From positions 1-64,000 of the forward strand of contig CACOCY010000009.1 in assembly GCA_902625725.1 (NCBI GenBank): a stretch of 64,000 nt of DNA, in the 5' to 3' direction. Made by a program: the position numbers and the translations under genes. This DNA is from an uncultured SAR116 cluster alpha proteobacterium (lineage in GTDB: Bacteria; Pseudomonadota; Alphaproteobacteria; Puniceispirillales; Puniceispirillaceae). Numbering within the stretch: the stretch's first letter is position 1; every line of letters begins with the position of its first letter. Positions 45,323-54,582 of this stretch are shown one piece after another. The notes under the pieces are model-generated. The model made no database searches, was not told the origin of the DNA, and saw only the letters and a list, made by a program, of their open reading frames with translations.

Positions 45323-46168
45323 ATGCTCGATCCTATTAGTAATCTTGAAACTTTAAAAGAAAGTTTATCTAAATATGATTTGAAGGCAAAAAAAGCACTT
45401 GGTCAAAATTTTCTTTTGGATACAGATTTTACCGATAAAATTGCACTAGCCTCAGCGCCGTTTGACGGTTGCGTAATTGAGATAGGGCCAGGTCCTGGCG
45501 GACTGACTCGCTCCATTTTACTTCATGGTGCAAAAAAGGTTATAGCTATTGAAAAGGACCCTCGTGCTATTTCTTTTCTTGAAGAGTTAAAAGACGCAGC
45601 TAAACCCAGACTTAAGATAAAGCAAGCTGATGCACTTACACAAACAGTTTGGACTTTTGGCAGTAAACCGAGGCAGATTATTGCAAACCTTCCCTACAAC
45701 GTTGCTACACCATTGTTAATTCTGTGGTTAAAGCATATAAACGCATTTGATAAATTAACGCTTATGTTTCAAAAAGAAGTAGCGGAGCGCATAGTAGCCA
45801 GACCAGGATATAACAATTTTGGTAGGTTATCTGTTTTAACCAATTGGCTTACTGATTCAGAAATATTATTTGAAGTTCCAGCGTCAGCATTTACTCCAAG
45901 GCCAAAAGTTACTTCTGCTGTAATTCAGTTTTTACCAAGAAAGAAGCCACTGTATGATTGCACGATGAAACACCTGGAAATAGTGACCCAAATTGCCTTT
46001 AATCAGCGTCGCAAAATGCTTCGCGCTAGTTTTAAACAATTTGGTGGCTCTGAAATGCTTTCTTCCCTCGGCATAGACCCTCAGCTACGTCCACAGGAAC
46101 TTTCTATTCAAAATTTTTGTAAACTTGCTAATCATTTAGGAAATCACATAGATGAAGCAACAGTGTAA
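45323..46168 (+). CDS. rsmA: 16S rRNA dimethyladenosine transferase RsmA
   Basis: A 281-residue Rossmann methyltransferase. KKALGQNFLLD is the family start; VIEIGPGPGGLTRSIL is the SAM site; IANLPYNVATPLLI is the catalytic NLPY motif; FTPRPKVTSAVI follows. It dimethylates two adenines in helix 45 of 16S rRNA. Start immediately after the pdxA stop; it ends four bases before convergent gmk. Confidence 0.97.
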   Translation: MLDPISNLETLKESLSKYDLKAKKALGQNFLLDTDFTDKIALASAPFDGCVIEIGPGPGGLTRSILLHGAKKVIAIEKDPRAISFLEELKDAAKPRLKIKQADALTQTVWTFGSKPRQIIANLPYNVATPLLILWLKHINAFDKLTLMFQKEVAERIVARPGYNNFGRLSVLTNWLTDSEILFEVPASAFTPRPKVTSAVIQFLPRKKPLYDCTMKHLEIVTQIAFNQRRKMLRASFKQFGGSEMLSSLGIDPQLRPQELSIQNFCKLANHLGNHIDEATV

Positions 46169-46172
46169 TAAA

Positions 46173-46808
46173 TTAAAGCTGAGAACTCAAATGCTTTACA
46201 AATTGTACAAGCCCGTTCTGTCTTTCTCTTCGCGACCGTTCTGCATTTAATATAGATTGAACCTGTTGAACAGATTTGTCTAAATCATAATTTATTACAA
46301 CATAATCATACTCGGAATAGTGGCTCATTTCGCCAGCGGATTTTGACATGCGTTGAGCCACAACATCACTTGTATCCTGAGCGCGATTAAAAAGTCTTTT
46401 CTCGAGTTCTTTTATAGAAGGAGGCAAAATGAAAACTGATACCAGATCCTGTCCTGCCTTTGCTTTCATTTGCTGCGTACCTTGCCAATCGATATCAAAA
46501 AGAATATCAACCCCGGAATTAAGACTACTTTCCACCGGTTTTGATGGCGTCCCATAATAATGGCCAAATACTTTCGCATATTCTAGAAACTCAGACCTAT
46601 TTATTCTTGTCTCAAAATCTATTGTTGATAGAAACAGGTAATCTTTTCCTTCAACTTCGCCAGGGCGCCTCTGTCGCGTTGTCGCTGATACAGAAAGCTT
46701 AAGTTCTGTTTCCTGCTGCAGAAGCCTATTACATATACTTGTTTTACCGGCTCCAGATGGAGAAGATAAAACAAGCATTATTCCACGTCTGGTAATTGGA
46801 GGACCCAT
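46173..46808 (-). CDS. gmk: Guanylate kinase
   Basis: A 211-residue protein with Walker A SSPSGAGKTSIC, the GMP-binding SATTRQRRPGEVEGKDYLFL and DIDWQGTQQMK. It phosphorylates GMP. It is the last gene of the minus-strand series fabF-mltG-gmk, 14 bp after mltG. Confidence 0.97.
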   Translation of the reverse strand: MGPPITRRGIMLVLSSPSGAGKTSICNRLLQQETELKLSVSATTRQRRPGEVEGKDYLFLSTIDFETRINRSEFLEYAKVFGHYYGTPSKPVESSLNSGVDILFDIDWQGTQQMKAKAGQDLVSVFILPPSIKELEKRLFNRAQDTSDVVAQRMSKSAGEMSHYSEYDYVVINYDLDKSVQQVQSILNAERSRRERQNGLVQFVKHLSSQL

Positions 46809-46822
46809 TTAGTTATAGTTTC

Positions 46823-47836
46823 CTATTCTTTTTTTGTTGCTATAGTCTTTCTATACTCTCTTACATTGTCGTTATGTTCGTCCAGTGTTTTAGCAAATCG
46901 ATGCCCACCCAGACCATCTGCGACAAAATATAGGTAATCAGTCTTTGCCGGATTAAGCACTGATTGAATCGAGGCAAATCCAGGATTCGAAATGGGGGTT
47001 TTTGGTAAACCCCGAAACATGTAAGTGTTCCAATCGTGCATTTGCTTCAAATGCTTTCTCAAAAGACGTTTTGGAACAACTCCTTTTGTCTTAAGTCCAT
47101 AAATTACAGTTGGATCGGATTGTAACGGCATTTTTGATTTCAATCGATTAATAAATACTGAAGCAATAATCGGACGTTCTGCCTGTTTTCCGGTCTCTTG
47201 CTCAACAATTGAAGCAAGAATTACTGCCTCTCTCGACGACTTTATTGGAAGATTATCTTTCCTCTTAGCCCATAGTTCTGCAAGTGTTACCTCGAATTTT
47301 TGTGATGCACGTTCAAGAATATTGTGTCTAGACATATCACGAGTATAAAAATAAGTATCCGGAAAAAGGCTGCCTTCCTGAGGAATAACAACGATCTGAT
47401 CTCTCATATAAGGCGCATTATTCAATAAACTTATAATCTGTTTAGATGTAAAACCTTCAGGAAACGTAATCTTGTGTTGTAGCGATACCCCTGAGTGAAG
47501 TATATCCATCGCCTGTGAAAGAGTTGAATAAGCTGGAATCTCGTATTCACCTATTTTTGGTATAAACGGCTTCAAAGTTGAGTATTTAGCAATAAAAAAC
47601 TGTGCTCTATTTGATATAATATTTTTACGATAGAGCTCCCAACTTATCGAATTGTCACCATCTCCAGGTCGTACTAACATAATAACAGGATTTTTATTTT
47701 TACCAGCCAAATTTTTTGAATATTCCGCAAGTACGTATCCTGCAAAACCAAAACCAATAAATAAAAATGTCAAAATAAAAACAATACGCAAAAACAGCCT
47801 TATGGCCTGCCTCATCTTTCTAATCAACCTCACCAA
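46823..47836 (-). CDS. mltG: Endolytic murein transglycosylase MltG
   Basis: A 337-residue protein with one N-terminal membrane helix (FLRIVFILTFLFIGFGF) and a periplasmic YceG/MltG domain. FPEGFTSKQIISLL and ASIVEQETGKQAERPIIASV (catalytic Glu) are diagnostic, followed by LQSDPTVIYGL and TPISNPG. It cuts nascent glycan strands and sets their length. The start overlaps the end of fabF by 17 bases; ATG at codon 8 (47815) would give no overlap. Confidence 0.95.
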   Translation of the reverse strand: MVRLIRKMRQAIRLFLRIVFILTFLFIGFGFAGYVLAEYSKNLAGKNKNPVIMLVRPGDGDNSISWELYRKNIISNRAQFFIAKYSTLKPFIPKIGEYEIPAYSTLSQAMDILHSGVSLQHKITFPEGFTSKQIISLLNNAPYMRDQIVVIPQEGSLFPDTYFYTRDMSRHNILERASQKFEVTLAELWAKRKDNLPIKSSREAVILASIVEQETGKQAERPIIASVFINRLKSKMPLQSDPTVIYGLKTKGVVPKRLLRKHLKQMHDWNTYMFRGLPKTPISNPGFASIQSVLNPAKTDYLYFVADGLGGHRFAKTLDEHNDNVREYRKTIATKKE

Positions 47837-49082
47837 TTATTAACGAAGCGTTAGTACCGCCAAATCCAAAAGAGTTAGACATCGCGTTATTAATAGTTTT
47901 CCTTCGTGATTTTAGAGGCACCAAGTCTAGTCGCTCTAAAATATCTTCTTTATCGTTCAGATTTAAAGTTGGAGGTAATATATTATCTCTAACAGCGAGA
48001 GTTGAGAAAATAGCTTCAATAGCTCCAGCAGCTCCTAATAAATGTCCTGTTGCACTTTTTGTTGAAGACATGGAAGCACTATCCAGACACCCCTCAAACA
48101 AACGCATTACTGCCTCCGCTTCAATTAGGTCCCCAAGAGGCGTTGAGGTGCCGTGTGCGTTTATATAATTGATTTCTTGTGGCACTAGATTTGCTCGTTT
48201 TAGAGCATTCTTCATAGCTCTGAAACCGCCATCCCCATTTGAAGATGGAGCCGTAATATGATATGCATCACCAGACATACCATAACCTTTTACTTCGCCA
48301 TAAATTTTAGCACCTCTTTTGACAGCATGCTCGTATTCCTCAAGAACAACCACGCCTGCCCCTTCACCCATTACGAAACCATCTCTCCCTTTATCCCACG
48401 GACGAGAGGCAATTTCTGGGGTTTCATTATATTTACTAGATAATGCTCTAGCTGCAGCGAATCCAGCCATTCCAAGCCTACAGACGGCTGCCTCGGCACC
48501 ACCAGCCACCATAACATCAGCATCGTCGATTTGTATTATTCTAGCAGCGTCACCTATGGCGTGTGCTCCGGTAGAACAGGCTGTTACAACAGAATGATTA
48601 GGTCCTTTAAAACCAAATTTAATGGAAACTTGGCCGGAAATCAGATTAATTAAGGCAGAGGGAATGAAAAATGGGCTTATTTTCCTTGGACCACGCTCAT
48701 TCATTAGCTCCGTTGTTTCAACAATGGATTGCAAGCCACCTATACCTGACCCTACCATAACTCCAGTTCTTTCTTGCTGCGTCTCTGTCTTTGGTCTCCA
48801 GTTTGAATCTTCCACAGCTTCTAATGCTGCAATTATACCAAATTGTATGAATCTATCAATTTTTCGCTGTTCCTTCGGCTCGATGAATTTATCAATATCG
48901 AGCCCATATTCATCTTCTTTTTTAGGAACCTGACCTGCTATCTGACAAGTGATATCTGATACATTAAATGTATCGATTTTTGAAATTCCGGTCTTGCCGT
49001 CCAGCAGGTTTTTCCAGTTAGCATCCACTCCCTGTCCCAGAGGAGTAACCATTCCCATGCCAGTAATAACTACACGACGCAT
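47820..49082 (-). CDS. fabF: 3-oxoacyl-ACP synthase II
   Basis: A 420-residue ketosynthase with the Cys-His-His triad: VVTACSTGAHAIGDAA, NAHGTSTPLGDL and SATGHLLGAAGAIEA. RRVVITGMGMVTPLG opens the protein. It elongates acyl-ACP chains. It follows acpP by about 70 bp. Confidence 0.97.
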   Translation of the reverse strand: MRRVVITGMGMVTPLGQGVDANWKNLLDGKTGISKIDTFNVSDITCQIAGQVPKKEDEYGLDIDKFIEPKEQRKIDRFIQFGIIAALEAVEDSNWRPKTETQQERTGVMVGSGIGGLQSIVETTELMNERGPRKISPFFIPSALINLISGQVSIKFGFKGPNHSVVTACSTGAHAIGDAARIIQIDDADVMVAGGAEAAVCRLGMAGFAAARALSSKYNETPEIASRPWDKGRDGFVMGEGAGVVVLEEYEHAVKRGAKIYGEVKGYGMSGDAYHITAPSSNGDGGFRAMKNALKRANLVPQEINYINAHGTSTPLGDLIEAEAVMRLFEGCLDSASMSSTKSATGHLLGAAGAIEAIFSTLAVRDNILPPTLNLNDKEDILERLDLVPLKSRRKTINNAMSNSFGFGGTNASLIIGEVD

Positions 49083-49155
49083 TTCATCAAACCTCTTGAA
49101 TTATTAGCCTGACACCTAATTCGTGTAAATGCAGGCTAATGTATCGCAAAGCTAG

Positions 49156-49389
49156 TTAAGCAGCACTTTCAAGGAAATCCACTGCATCTTTAACCGTCTG
49201 AATCTTCTCAGCCGCATCATCGGGAATCTCCACTTCAAATTCTTCTTCAAATGCCATGACCAATTCTACAGTATCTAGGCTATCTGCTCCCAAATCATCA
49301 ATGAAGGATGCACCATCAACAACTTTCGAATCTTCCACACCAAGATGTTCAACAACAATAGCTTTAACGCGACTAGAAATATCACTCAT
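49156..49389 (-). CDS. acpP: Acyl carrier protein
   Basis: A 77-residue acidic protein with the phosphopantetheine site [20 protein letters not shown]. Standard length and sequence. It lies between fabG and fabF in the fatty-acid gene cluster. Confidence 0.98.
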   Translation of the reverse strand: MSDISSRVKAIVVEHLGVEDSKVVDGASFIDDLGADSLDTVELVMAFEEEFEVEIPDDAAEKIQTVKDAVDFLESAA

Positions 49390-49505
49390 TATAATCCCCT
49401 ATTTAATAGTCCAAATTGGACTTGATCATTTATAATTTGGCGTGGGTTTAGCACAGTTTTTAATTGCAGGCTAGTGTCTGATTTCATAACCTATGAAACA
49501 ATTAG

Positions 49506-50246
49506 CTATAGCATTGCCATTCCACCATTTATGTGAAACGTGGCACCAGTTAAATAACTTGCTTCTTGCGTAGCTAAAAACAAAACCGCTGACGCGACCT
49601 CATCAGGAGTTCCTAACCTTCCAACAGGTACTTGTCTAAGTAAATTATACTTTTGTTTTTCGTCTAGTGAGTCTGTCATCGGGGTTTCTATAAAACCAGG
49701 TGCAACGATATTAACAGTAATTCCCCTACTGGCTACCTCCTGAGCAAGCGACTTACAAAATCCTATCAATCCGGCTTTGGATGCCGCATAATTGCTTTGC
49801 CCAGGATTTCCAGTTGCACCAACGATAGAAGATATAGAGATAATCCTACCCCATTTTGCTTTAATCATCGAACGAATGGCTGACCTACACAAGATCATAT
49901 TTGCTGTTAGGTTAACATCCAATACTGACTGCCAGTCCTCAATTTTCATTCTCATCAACAATCCATCAATAGTAAAACCAGCGTTATTTATAAGAATATC
50001 TATTGGTGCATTAGACAAATTGCTTGCCGATTCCACCAGTGTTGAAACAGCGTCTAAATCCTGAAGGTTTGCTGAAACAACAGATGTATTCGAACCAATT
50101 TGTTCAGAAAGAGCTAATAGTTTTTTCTGACTTGTTCCATGTAAAACAACGTGAGCACCCCTGGAATGAAGCAGAGTTGCTATGGCCCTGCCAATACCAC
50201 CACTGGCACCAGTAACAAGAGCAGTTTTTCCACTTAAGTCAAACAT
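49506..50246 (-). CDS. fabG: 3-oxoacyl-ACP reductase
   Basis: A 246-residue short-chain reductase: TGASGGIGRAIA (NADPH), NNAGFTIDGLLMRM, SSIVGATGNPGQSNYAASKA (Ser-Tyr-Lys) and APGFIETPMTD. It reduces 3-oxoacyl-ACP. It lies between fabD and acpP on the same strand. Confidence 0.96.
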   Translation of the reverse strand: MFDLSGKTALVTGASGGIGRAIATLLHSRGAHVVLHGTSQKKLLALSEQIGSNTSVVSANLQDLDAVSTLVESASNLSNAPIDILINNAGFTIDGLLMRMKIEDWQSVLDVNLTANMILCRSAIRSMIKAKWGRIISISSIVGATGNPGQSNYAASKAGLIGFCKSLAQEVASRGITVNIVAPGFIETPMTDSLDEKQKYNLLRQVPVGRLGTPDEVASAVLFLATQEASYLTGATFHINGGMAML

Positions 50247-50324
50247 AAAAGAATCCTTTATTTTTAGTCTTTAAATATCCCCAAAAAGTATCATTATAAT
50301 TACTACAAGAGAAATTATTAAAGG

Positions 50325-51272
50325 TTAAGAAAAATAGTTTGTTATATCCTCAAATGTCTCTAACGAGGTTGTTTGTGCATTAGGATTTGTTCGCTTAACG
50401 AGACCAGATAATATTTTTCCAGTCCCAATTTCAACAAAATTTGTAACTCCATTTTGTGAGAGATTAATGATTGTTTCTCGCCAACGCACTCGGGCTGTTA
50501 CTTGGGCCACCAAATTCGAGCGAAGTTGTGTCACATCTTCCTCTAATGAAGCCGTTACATTACAATAAACTTTTAATCTAGGGGGGGCAAACTTACATTT
50601 CGCCAACGCGGTCGACATAATATCTGCTGCTGGGGACATTAAATCACAATGAAATGGTGCGCTGACCGGAAGCATTAGACTTTTCTTAACTCCAATCTGA
50701 GTTGCCATTTCACATAATTTTTTTACTGCATTTTTATGACCACTTACAACAATCTGGTTTGGAGAGTTATCATTTGCAATTTGAATAATTTCAGACGACT
50801 TATTTGAGTTGAAAACAGCTATTAGAGCTTCTATTTTATTTATATCGGAACCTATCATGGCAGCCATTGCGCCTGTACCAACCGGTGTAGCTGATTGCAT
50901 CGCCTCCCCCCTTATTCTCAGTAACTGCGCAGCTTTGGAAATTTCCAAACACTTAGATGCAGCCAGCGCAGAATATTCTCCAAGGGAGTGCCCTGCGACA
51001 AATGATGCATGGTTTTCAATATCACCGAATCTTTCCTCAATTGCTGCCACTACGGCTAAAGAACTGGCAAAAATTGCTGGTTGTGCATTTTTTGTTAATT
51101 GGAGAATATCCGCAGGACCTTGTTTCATCAAAGAAAATAAATCTTCTGATATTGCATCATTTACCTGTTCGAAAAGAAGTTTTGCAGATTTGCTCTCATC
51201 AGCGAGCGCTGCACCCATCCCAATAATTTGTGAGCCTTGACCTGGGAATAATAATGCAACGGATGCCTTCAT
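50325..51272 (-). CDS. fabD: Malonyl-CoA:ACP transacylase
   Basis: A 315-residue protein: ALLFPGQGSQIIGMG at the start, catalytic Ser in VAGHSLGEYSALAA, Arg in LRIRGEAMQ and His in SAPFHCDLM. It loads malonyl onto ACP. First gene of the fabD-fabG-acpP-fabF series, divergent from rpsF. Confidence 0.96.
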   Translation of the reverse strand: MKASVALLFPGQGSQIIGMGAALADESKSAKLLFEQVNDAISEDLFSLMKQGPADILQLTKNAQPAIFASSLAVVAAIEERFGDIENHASFVAGHSLGEYSALAASKCLEISKAAQLLRIRGEAMQSATPVGTGAMAAMIGSDINKIEALIAVFNSNKSSEIIQIANDNSPNQIVVSGHKNAVKKLCEMATQIGVKKSLMLPVSAPFHCDLMSPAADIMSTALAKCKFAPPRLKVYCNVTASLEEDVTQLRSNLVAQVTARVRWRETIINLSQNGVTNFVEIGTGKILSGLVKRTNPNAQTTSLETFEDITNYFS

Positions 51273-51464
51273 AATTTATTATTTCCTTATAAAATTTCGT
51301 GGTATTCGATTATTTTTATTTAAATTACTCCTTACAATATTTGAACCGGGTGGTGAAGCATCTTTTTAAAAAACTATCAACTTGCAAAATAAGACTATTT
51401 AATGCATAACGATGTCGTTCAAAAATAAATTGTGTGACCATTTACATAAGAATACACTCCCTTG

Positions 51465-51518
51465 CCAGCAATAATGCTGGTTCGTCACGAAGTAATGTTA
51501 TCGATGTAATATTATCGA
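51465..51518 (+). promoter_or_regulatory. Structured leader upstream of rpsF
   Basis: Two small hairpins precede rpsF: CCAGCA-ATAA-TGCTGG (51465-51480) and TCGAT...ATCGA (51501-51518). Neither has a T-run. Many bacteria autoregulate rpsF-rpsR through an mRNA site bound by S6:S18. This could be such a leader, but I did not recognise its consensus. Confidence 0.3.
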
Positions 51519-51546
51519 CATGACTATTAGCCATAAGGAGAGAAAC

Positions 51547-51957
51547 ATGAGGCTTTATGAATGCGTTATCATTGCGCGTCAAGATGTGTCTGCGGGACAA
51601 GTGGACGAATTAGTTAATGAATTTTGCTCTATAATAGAGAATGATGGAGGGTCGATTCGGAGGAGAGAATATTGGGGTCTTCGATCGTTAGCGTATAGAA
51701 TTAAAAAAAATCGAAAAGGGCATTACATTCTTCTAAATATTGAAACTGTGCCAAAAACATTAAAAGAGTTTGAGCGAATTATGGGTTTAAATGAAGACAT
51801 CCTTCGTTTCATGACAATTGGGATTGATAAACTAGAAGAAGGTCCTTCCGTCATGATGCAAACTAAACAAGAGCGTCCACGTTCTGAAAGAAGCGAGAGA
51901 AAAGAAATGCCAAAAGACGACAAATTTAATGCAAAAGTAGTGTCGGAAGGAGAATAA
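51547..51957 (+). CDS. rpsF: Ribosomal protein S6
   Basis: From ATG 51547, eight bases after AAGGAGA, the protein has 136 residues: MRLYECVIIARQDVSAGQVD at the start, RREYWGLRSLAYRIKKNRKG in the middle and a charged C-terminal extension. The open frame continues nine codons upstream, but the ribosome site decides for the inner ATG. S6 binds S18 in the small subunit; rpsR follows after three bases. Confidence 0.97.
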   Translation: MRLYECVIIARQDVSAGQVDELVNEFCSIIENDGGSIRRREYWGLRSLAYRIKKNRKGHYILLNIETVPKTLKEFERIMGLNEDILRFMTIGIDKLEEGPSVMMQTKQERPRSERSERKEMPKDDKFNAKVVSEGE

Positions 51958-51960
51958 TAA

Positions 51961-52215
51961 ATGACCCAATTAGAAATTACAAGGGAAGCCCTTCGCCGTC
52001 CACAAAACAAACGTCGTAAGTCATGTCCGTTTTCTGGTCCTGGTGCCCCCAGGATTGATTACAAGGATGTAAAGCTGCTAACAAGATTTGTCTCTGAACG
52101 AGGAAAAATAGTTCCCTCACGTATATCTGCTGTTTCGGCAAAAAAGCAGCGCGAGCTGTCCAATGCAATAAAACGGGCGCGCTTTTTAGCACTAATGCCT
52201 TATGCCTCCATCTAA
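51961..52215 (+). CDS. rpsR: Ribosomal protein S18
   Basis: An 84-residue basic protein with [40 protein letters not shown] and the tail [11 protein letters not shown], the standard S18 pattern. In the rpsF-rpsR-rplI operon. Confidence 0.98.
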   Translation: MTQLEITREALRRPQNKRRKSCPFSGPGAPRIDYKDVKLLTRFVSERGKIVPSRISAVSAKKQRELSNAIKRARFLALMPYASI

Positions 52216-52230
52216 TTAGGATATGAAAAA

Positions 52231-52857
52231 ATGGAAATCGTACTTTTAGAGCGCGTTGAAAAACTTGGTAAAATTGGTGATGTTGTTAGAGTAAAACCGG
52301 GTTATGCTAGAAATTTTCTTTTACCCCAAGGAAAAGCGTTACGTGCCAACAAACAAAATCTAGCAAAATTTGAAGCTGAAAGAAGCGCTATAGAGGCTAA
52401 GAATGCCGATGCTAAAAAAAGAGCAGAATTACTCTCAGAAACTATTGGAACTTTTAACGTCAATATCGTTCGTGCTGCGTCAGAAATGGGTCAGTTGTAT
52501 GGCTCTGTAACGTCGCGCGATATATCAGAAGCAATTGTACAAGCAGGCTATGAGGTAGAAAAACGTCAGGTTGTTATGGATGCTGCTATAAAAACGCTAG
52601 GTCTATTTCACATAAAATTAGCGCTTCACCCTGAGGTTACCAAGCAAATTGTAGTGAATGTGGCCCGCTCTCTTGAAGAAGCTAAATCACAATTAGCTTC
52701 AGGAAAGGCAGTGGTAACTGAGACTGAAAATAAAGACCAAGACGAAATTTCTCAAAGGACAAAACACGAACAGGTTGGAGATGTTGAAGCTAACAATAAT
52801 CTGGTTGGTGACTTAAATGGCGATGAAGAAAAAATTGAAGAACCAAAAAGTGGATAA
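52231..52857 (+). CDS. rplI: Ribosomal protein L9
   Basis: MEIVLLERVEKLGKIGDVVR and the GYARNFLLPQGKA motif identify L9. The two-domain core is about 150 residues; here a roughly 55-residue acidic tail follows (EDKDQDE-like and EEKIEEPKSG), giving 208 residues. Extended tails are common in Alphaproteobacteria. A terminator follows at 52909. Confidence 0.97.
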   Translation: MEIVLLERVEKLGKIGDVVRVKPGYARNFLLPQGKALRANKQNLAKFEAERSAIEAKNADAKKRAELLSETIGTFNVNIVRAASEMGQLYGSVTSRDISEAIVQAGYEVEKRQVVMDAAIKTLGLFHIKLALHPEVTKQIVVNVARSLEEAKSQLASGKAVVTETENKDQDEISQRTKHEQVGDVEANNNLVGDLNGDEEKIEEPKSG

Positions 52858-52908
52858 TATTTATAATCACCCGAACTCTACTACCTTGCTTTCTTGAGGG
52901 CATTTTTG

Positions 52909-52940
52909 TACCAGCTTCCATAAAAGGCTGGTATTTTTTT
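52909..52940 (+). terminator. Rho-independent terminator after rplI
   Basis: TACCAGC (52909-52915) pairs with GCTGGTA (52927-52933), loop of 11, followed by seven Ts. It closes the rpsF-rpsR-rplI operon about 50 bp after rplI. Confidence 0.85.
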
Positions 52941-53008
52941 GAGTTATCCCTGTTATCCTCGTTTTTCACAACTAGAAAATAGAAAAAAATAAGTTTAATC
53001 TATGAAAC

Positions 53009-54514
53009 ATGAGCGATAATAAAAATGAAGAACCCATAGCTTTATTTCCACGAACAGAAACCGAGGTCACTTCAACACGTTCAATGCCTAATAATATCGC
53101 TGCAGAGCAAAATTATCTGGGCGCGCTTTTATATGATAATCAGGTATTTGATAAGACCAGCGACCTTCTTCGTTCTGAGCATTTTTTTGATCCCCTTCAC
53201 GGCAAAATATTCGAATCTGCTTCAAAATTAATTATGAGGGGTCAAGTTGCCAACAATGTTACTTTAAAAGCAATGATTACGGTGGATTCAAATGTTTACG
53301 AAATCAATATCGACAATTATTTGGGTGATTTGATTGATGGAATAATCTCAATTTCGGATGCTCCTGATTATGCACAAATTATACATAACAACTATCTTAG
53401 ACGCGAACTCATTCGAATTTCTGACGCTGTTATACGAGAAGCAATACAGCCTGACATAGACGATTCTGCATTTCGTCAAATTGAAGCTGCTGAGCAATAT
53501 CTTTTTAATTTAGCAGAAAAAGACAGCGCTGAAGTCGGCTTGCGCCCATTTTTATCTGTTTTGACGGAAACAATTAAACAGGCAGAAATTGCCGCAAATT
53601 CTGATGGACATTTGTCAGGTTTGTCAACTGGTTTAACTGGCTTAAATAATCTGCTTGGCGGCATGCATAAATCAGATCTAATAATCATTGCCGGTAGGCC
53701 CGCAATGGGAAAAACAGCGCTAGCAACAAATATTGCCTTTCACGCGGCTACAACCACACGCACAGGCGAGCAACCGGCTCCAGTAGCTTTTTTCTCGCTT
53801 GAAATGTCGGCTGAACAACTTGGCCTCAGAATCCTGTCAGAGCGCTCAGATCTAGATTCCGAAAAAATAAGAAGAGGTAAACTAAAAACTGATGAATTTA
53901 ACAAACTGATAGATGCTAATCGTGAAATTAATATGGCTCCATTTTTCATAGATGACACCCCAGCGTTATCAATTAGTCAACTTGCAAGCCGCGCCAGACG
54001 AATGAAGCGAACGTCCGGCCTTGGACTGATTGTTGTAGACTATCTGCAACTTCTTCAAGCTCAAATTGGCATAAAGCCTGAAAATAGAGTTCAGGAAATT
54101 TCAAACATTACACGTTCGCTTAAGGGGCTTGCCAAAGAGTTGGACGTCCCTGTTCTTGCATTATCACAGCTTTCGCGTGCAGTCGAACAACGAGAAGACA
54201 AAAGACCGAATTTAGCTGATTTAAGAGAATCTGGTTCGATAGAACAAGACTCTGACGTAGTAATGTTTGTATATCGTGAGGAATATTATTTAGATAAAAA
54301 TGAACCACAACAAAAAGACAATGAAACAAATGAAAAATACAACGAACGCTACGATAATTGGACGAAAAAACTTGAGAATACTTCTGGACTTGCAGAAATT
54401 ATTATTGCTAAACAGCGCCACGGACCAGTTGGGAATGTTACTGTTCAATTTGAAAGCAGGCTTACAAAATTTCATGACCCAATTTCCACAGACCAACTTC
54501 CAAATAATTTTTGA
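53009..54514 (+). CDS. dnaB: Replicative DNA helicase DnaB
   Basis: A 501-residue helicase: the N-terminal domain begins PNNIAAEQNYLGALLYDN; the RecA-like domain has GRPAMGKTALATNI (Walker A), LIVVDYLQLL (Walker B) and DSDVVMFVYREEYY. It unwinds DNA at the fork. It is followed by alr, with alr's open frame overlapping the dnaB stop. Confidence 0.97.
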   Translation: MSDNKNEEPIALFPRTETEVTSTRSMPNNIAAEQNYLGALLYDNQVFDKTSDLLRSEHFFDPLHGKIFESASKLIMRGQVANNVTLKAMITVDSNVYEINIDNYLGDLIDGIISISDAPDYAQIIHNNYLRRELIRISDAVIREAIQPDIDDSAFRQIEAAEQYLFNLAEKDSAEVGLRPFLSVLTETIKQAEIAANSDGHLSGLSTGLTGLNNLLGGMHKSDLIIIAGRPAMGKTALATNIAFHAATTTRTGEQPAPVAFFSLEMSAEQLGLRILSERSDLDSEKIRRGKLKTDEFNKLIDANREINMAPFFIDDTPALSISQLASRARRMKRTSGLGLIVVDYLQLLQAQIGIKPENRVQEISNITRSLKGLAKELDVPVLALSQLSRAVEQREDKRPNLADLRESGSIEQDSDVVMFVYREEYYLDKNEPQQKDNETNEKYNERYDNWTKKLENTSGLAEIIIAKQRHGPVGNVTVQFESRLTKFHDPISTDQLPNNF

Positions 54515-54582
54515 TAGCTTTATCTATAAAAAAAATACTAAAATCAAAATCTCTACATCTTATAAAATTAGGGAATAAGTTT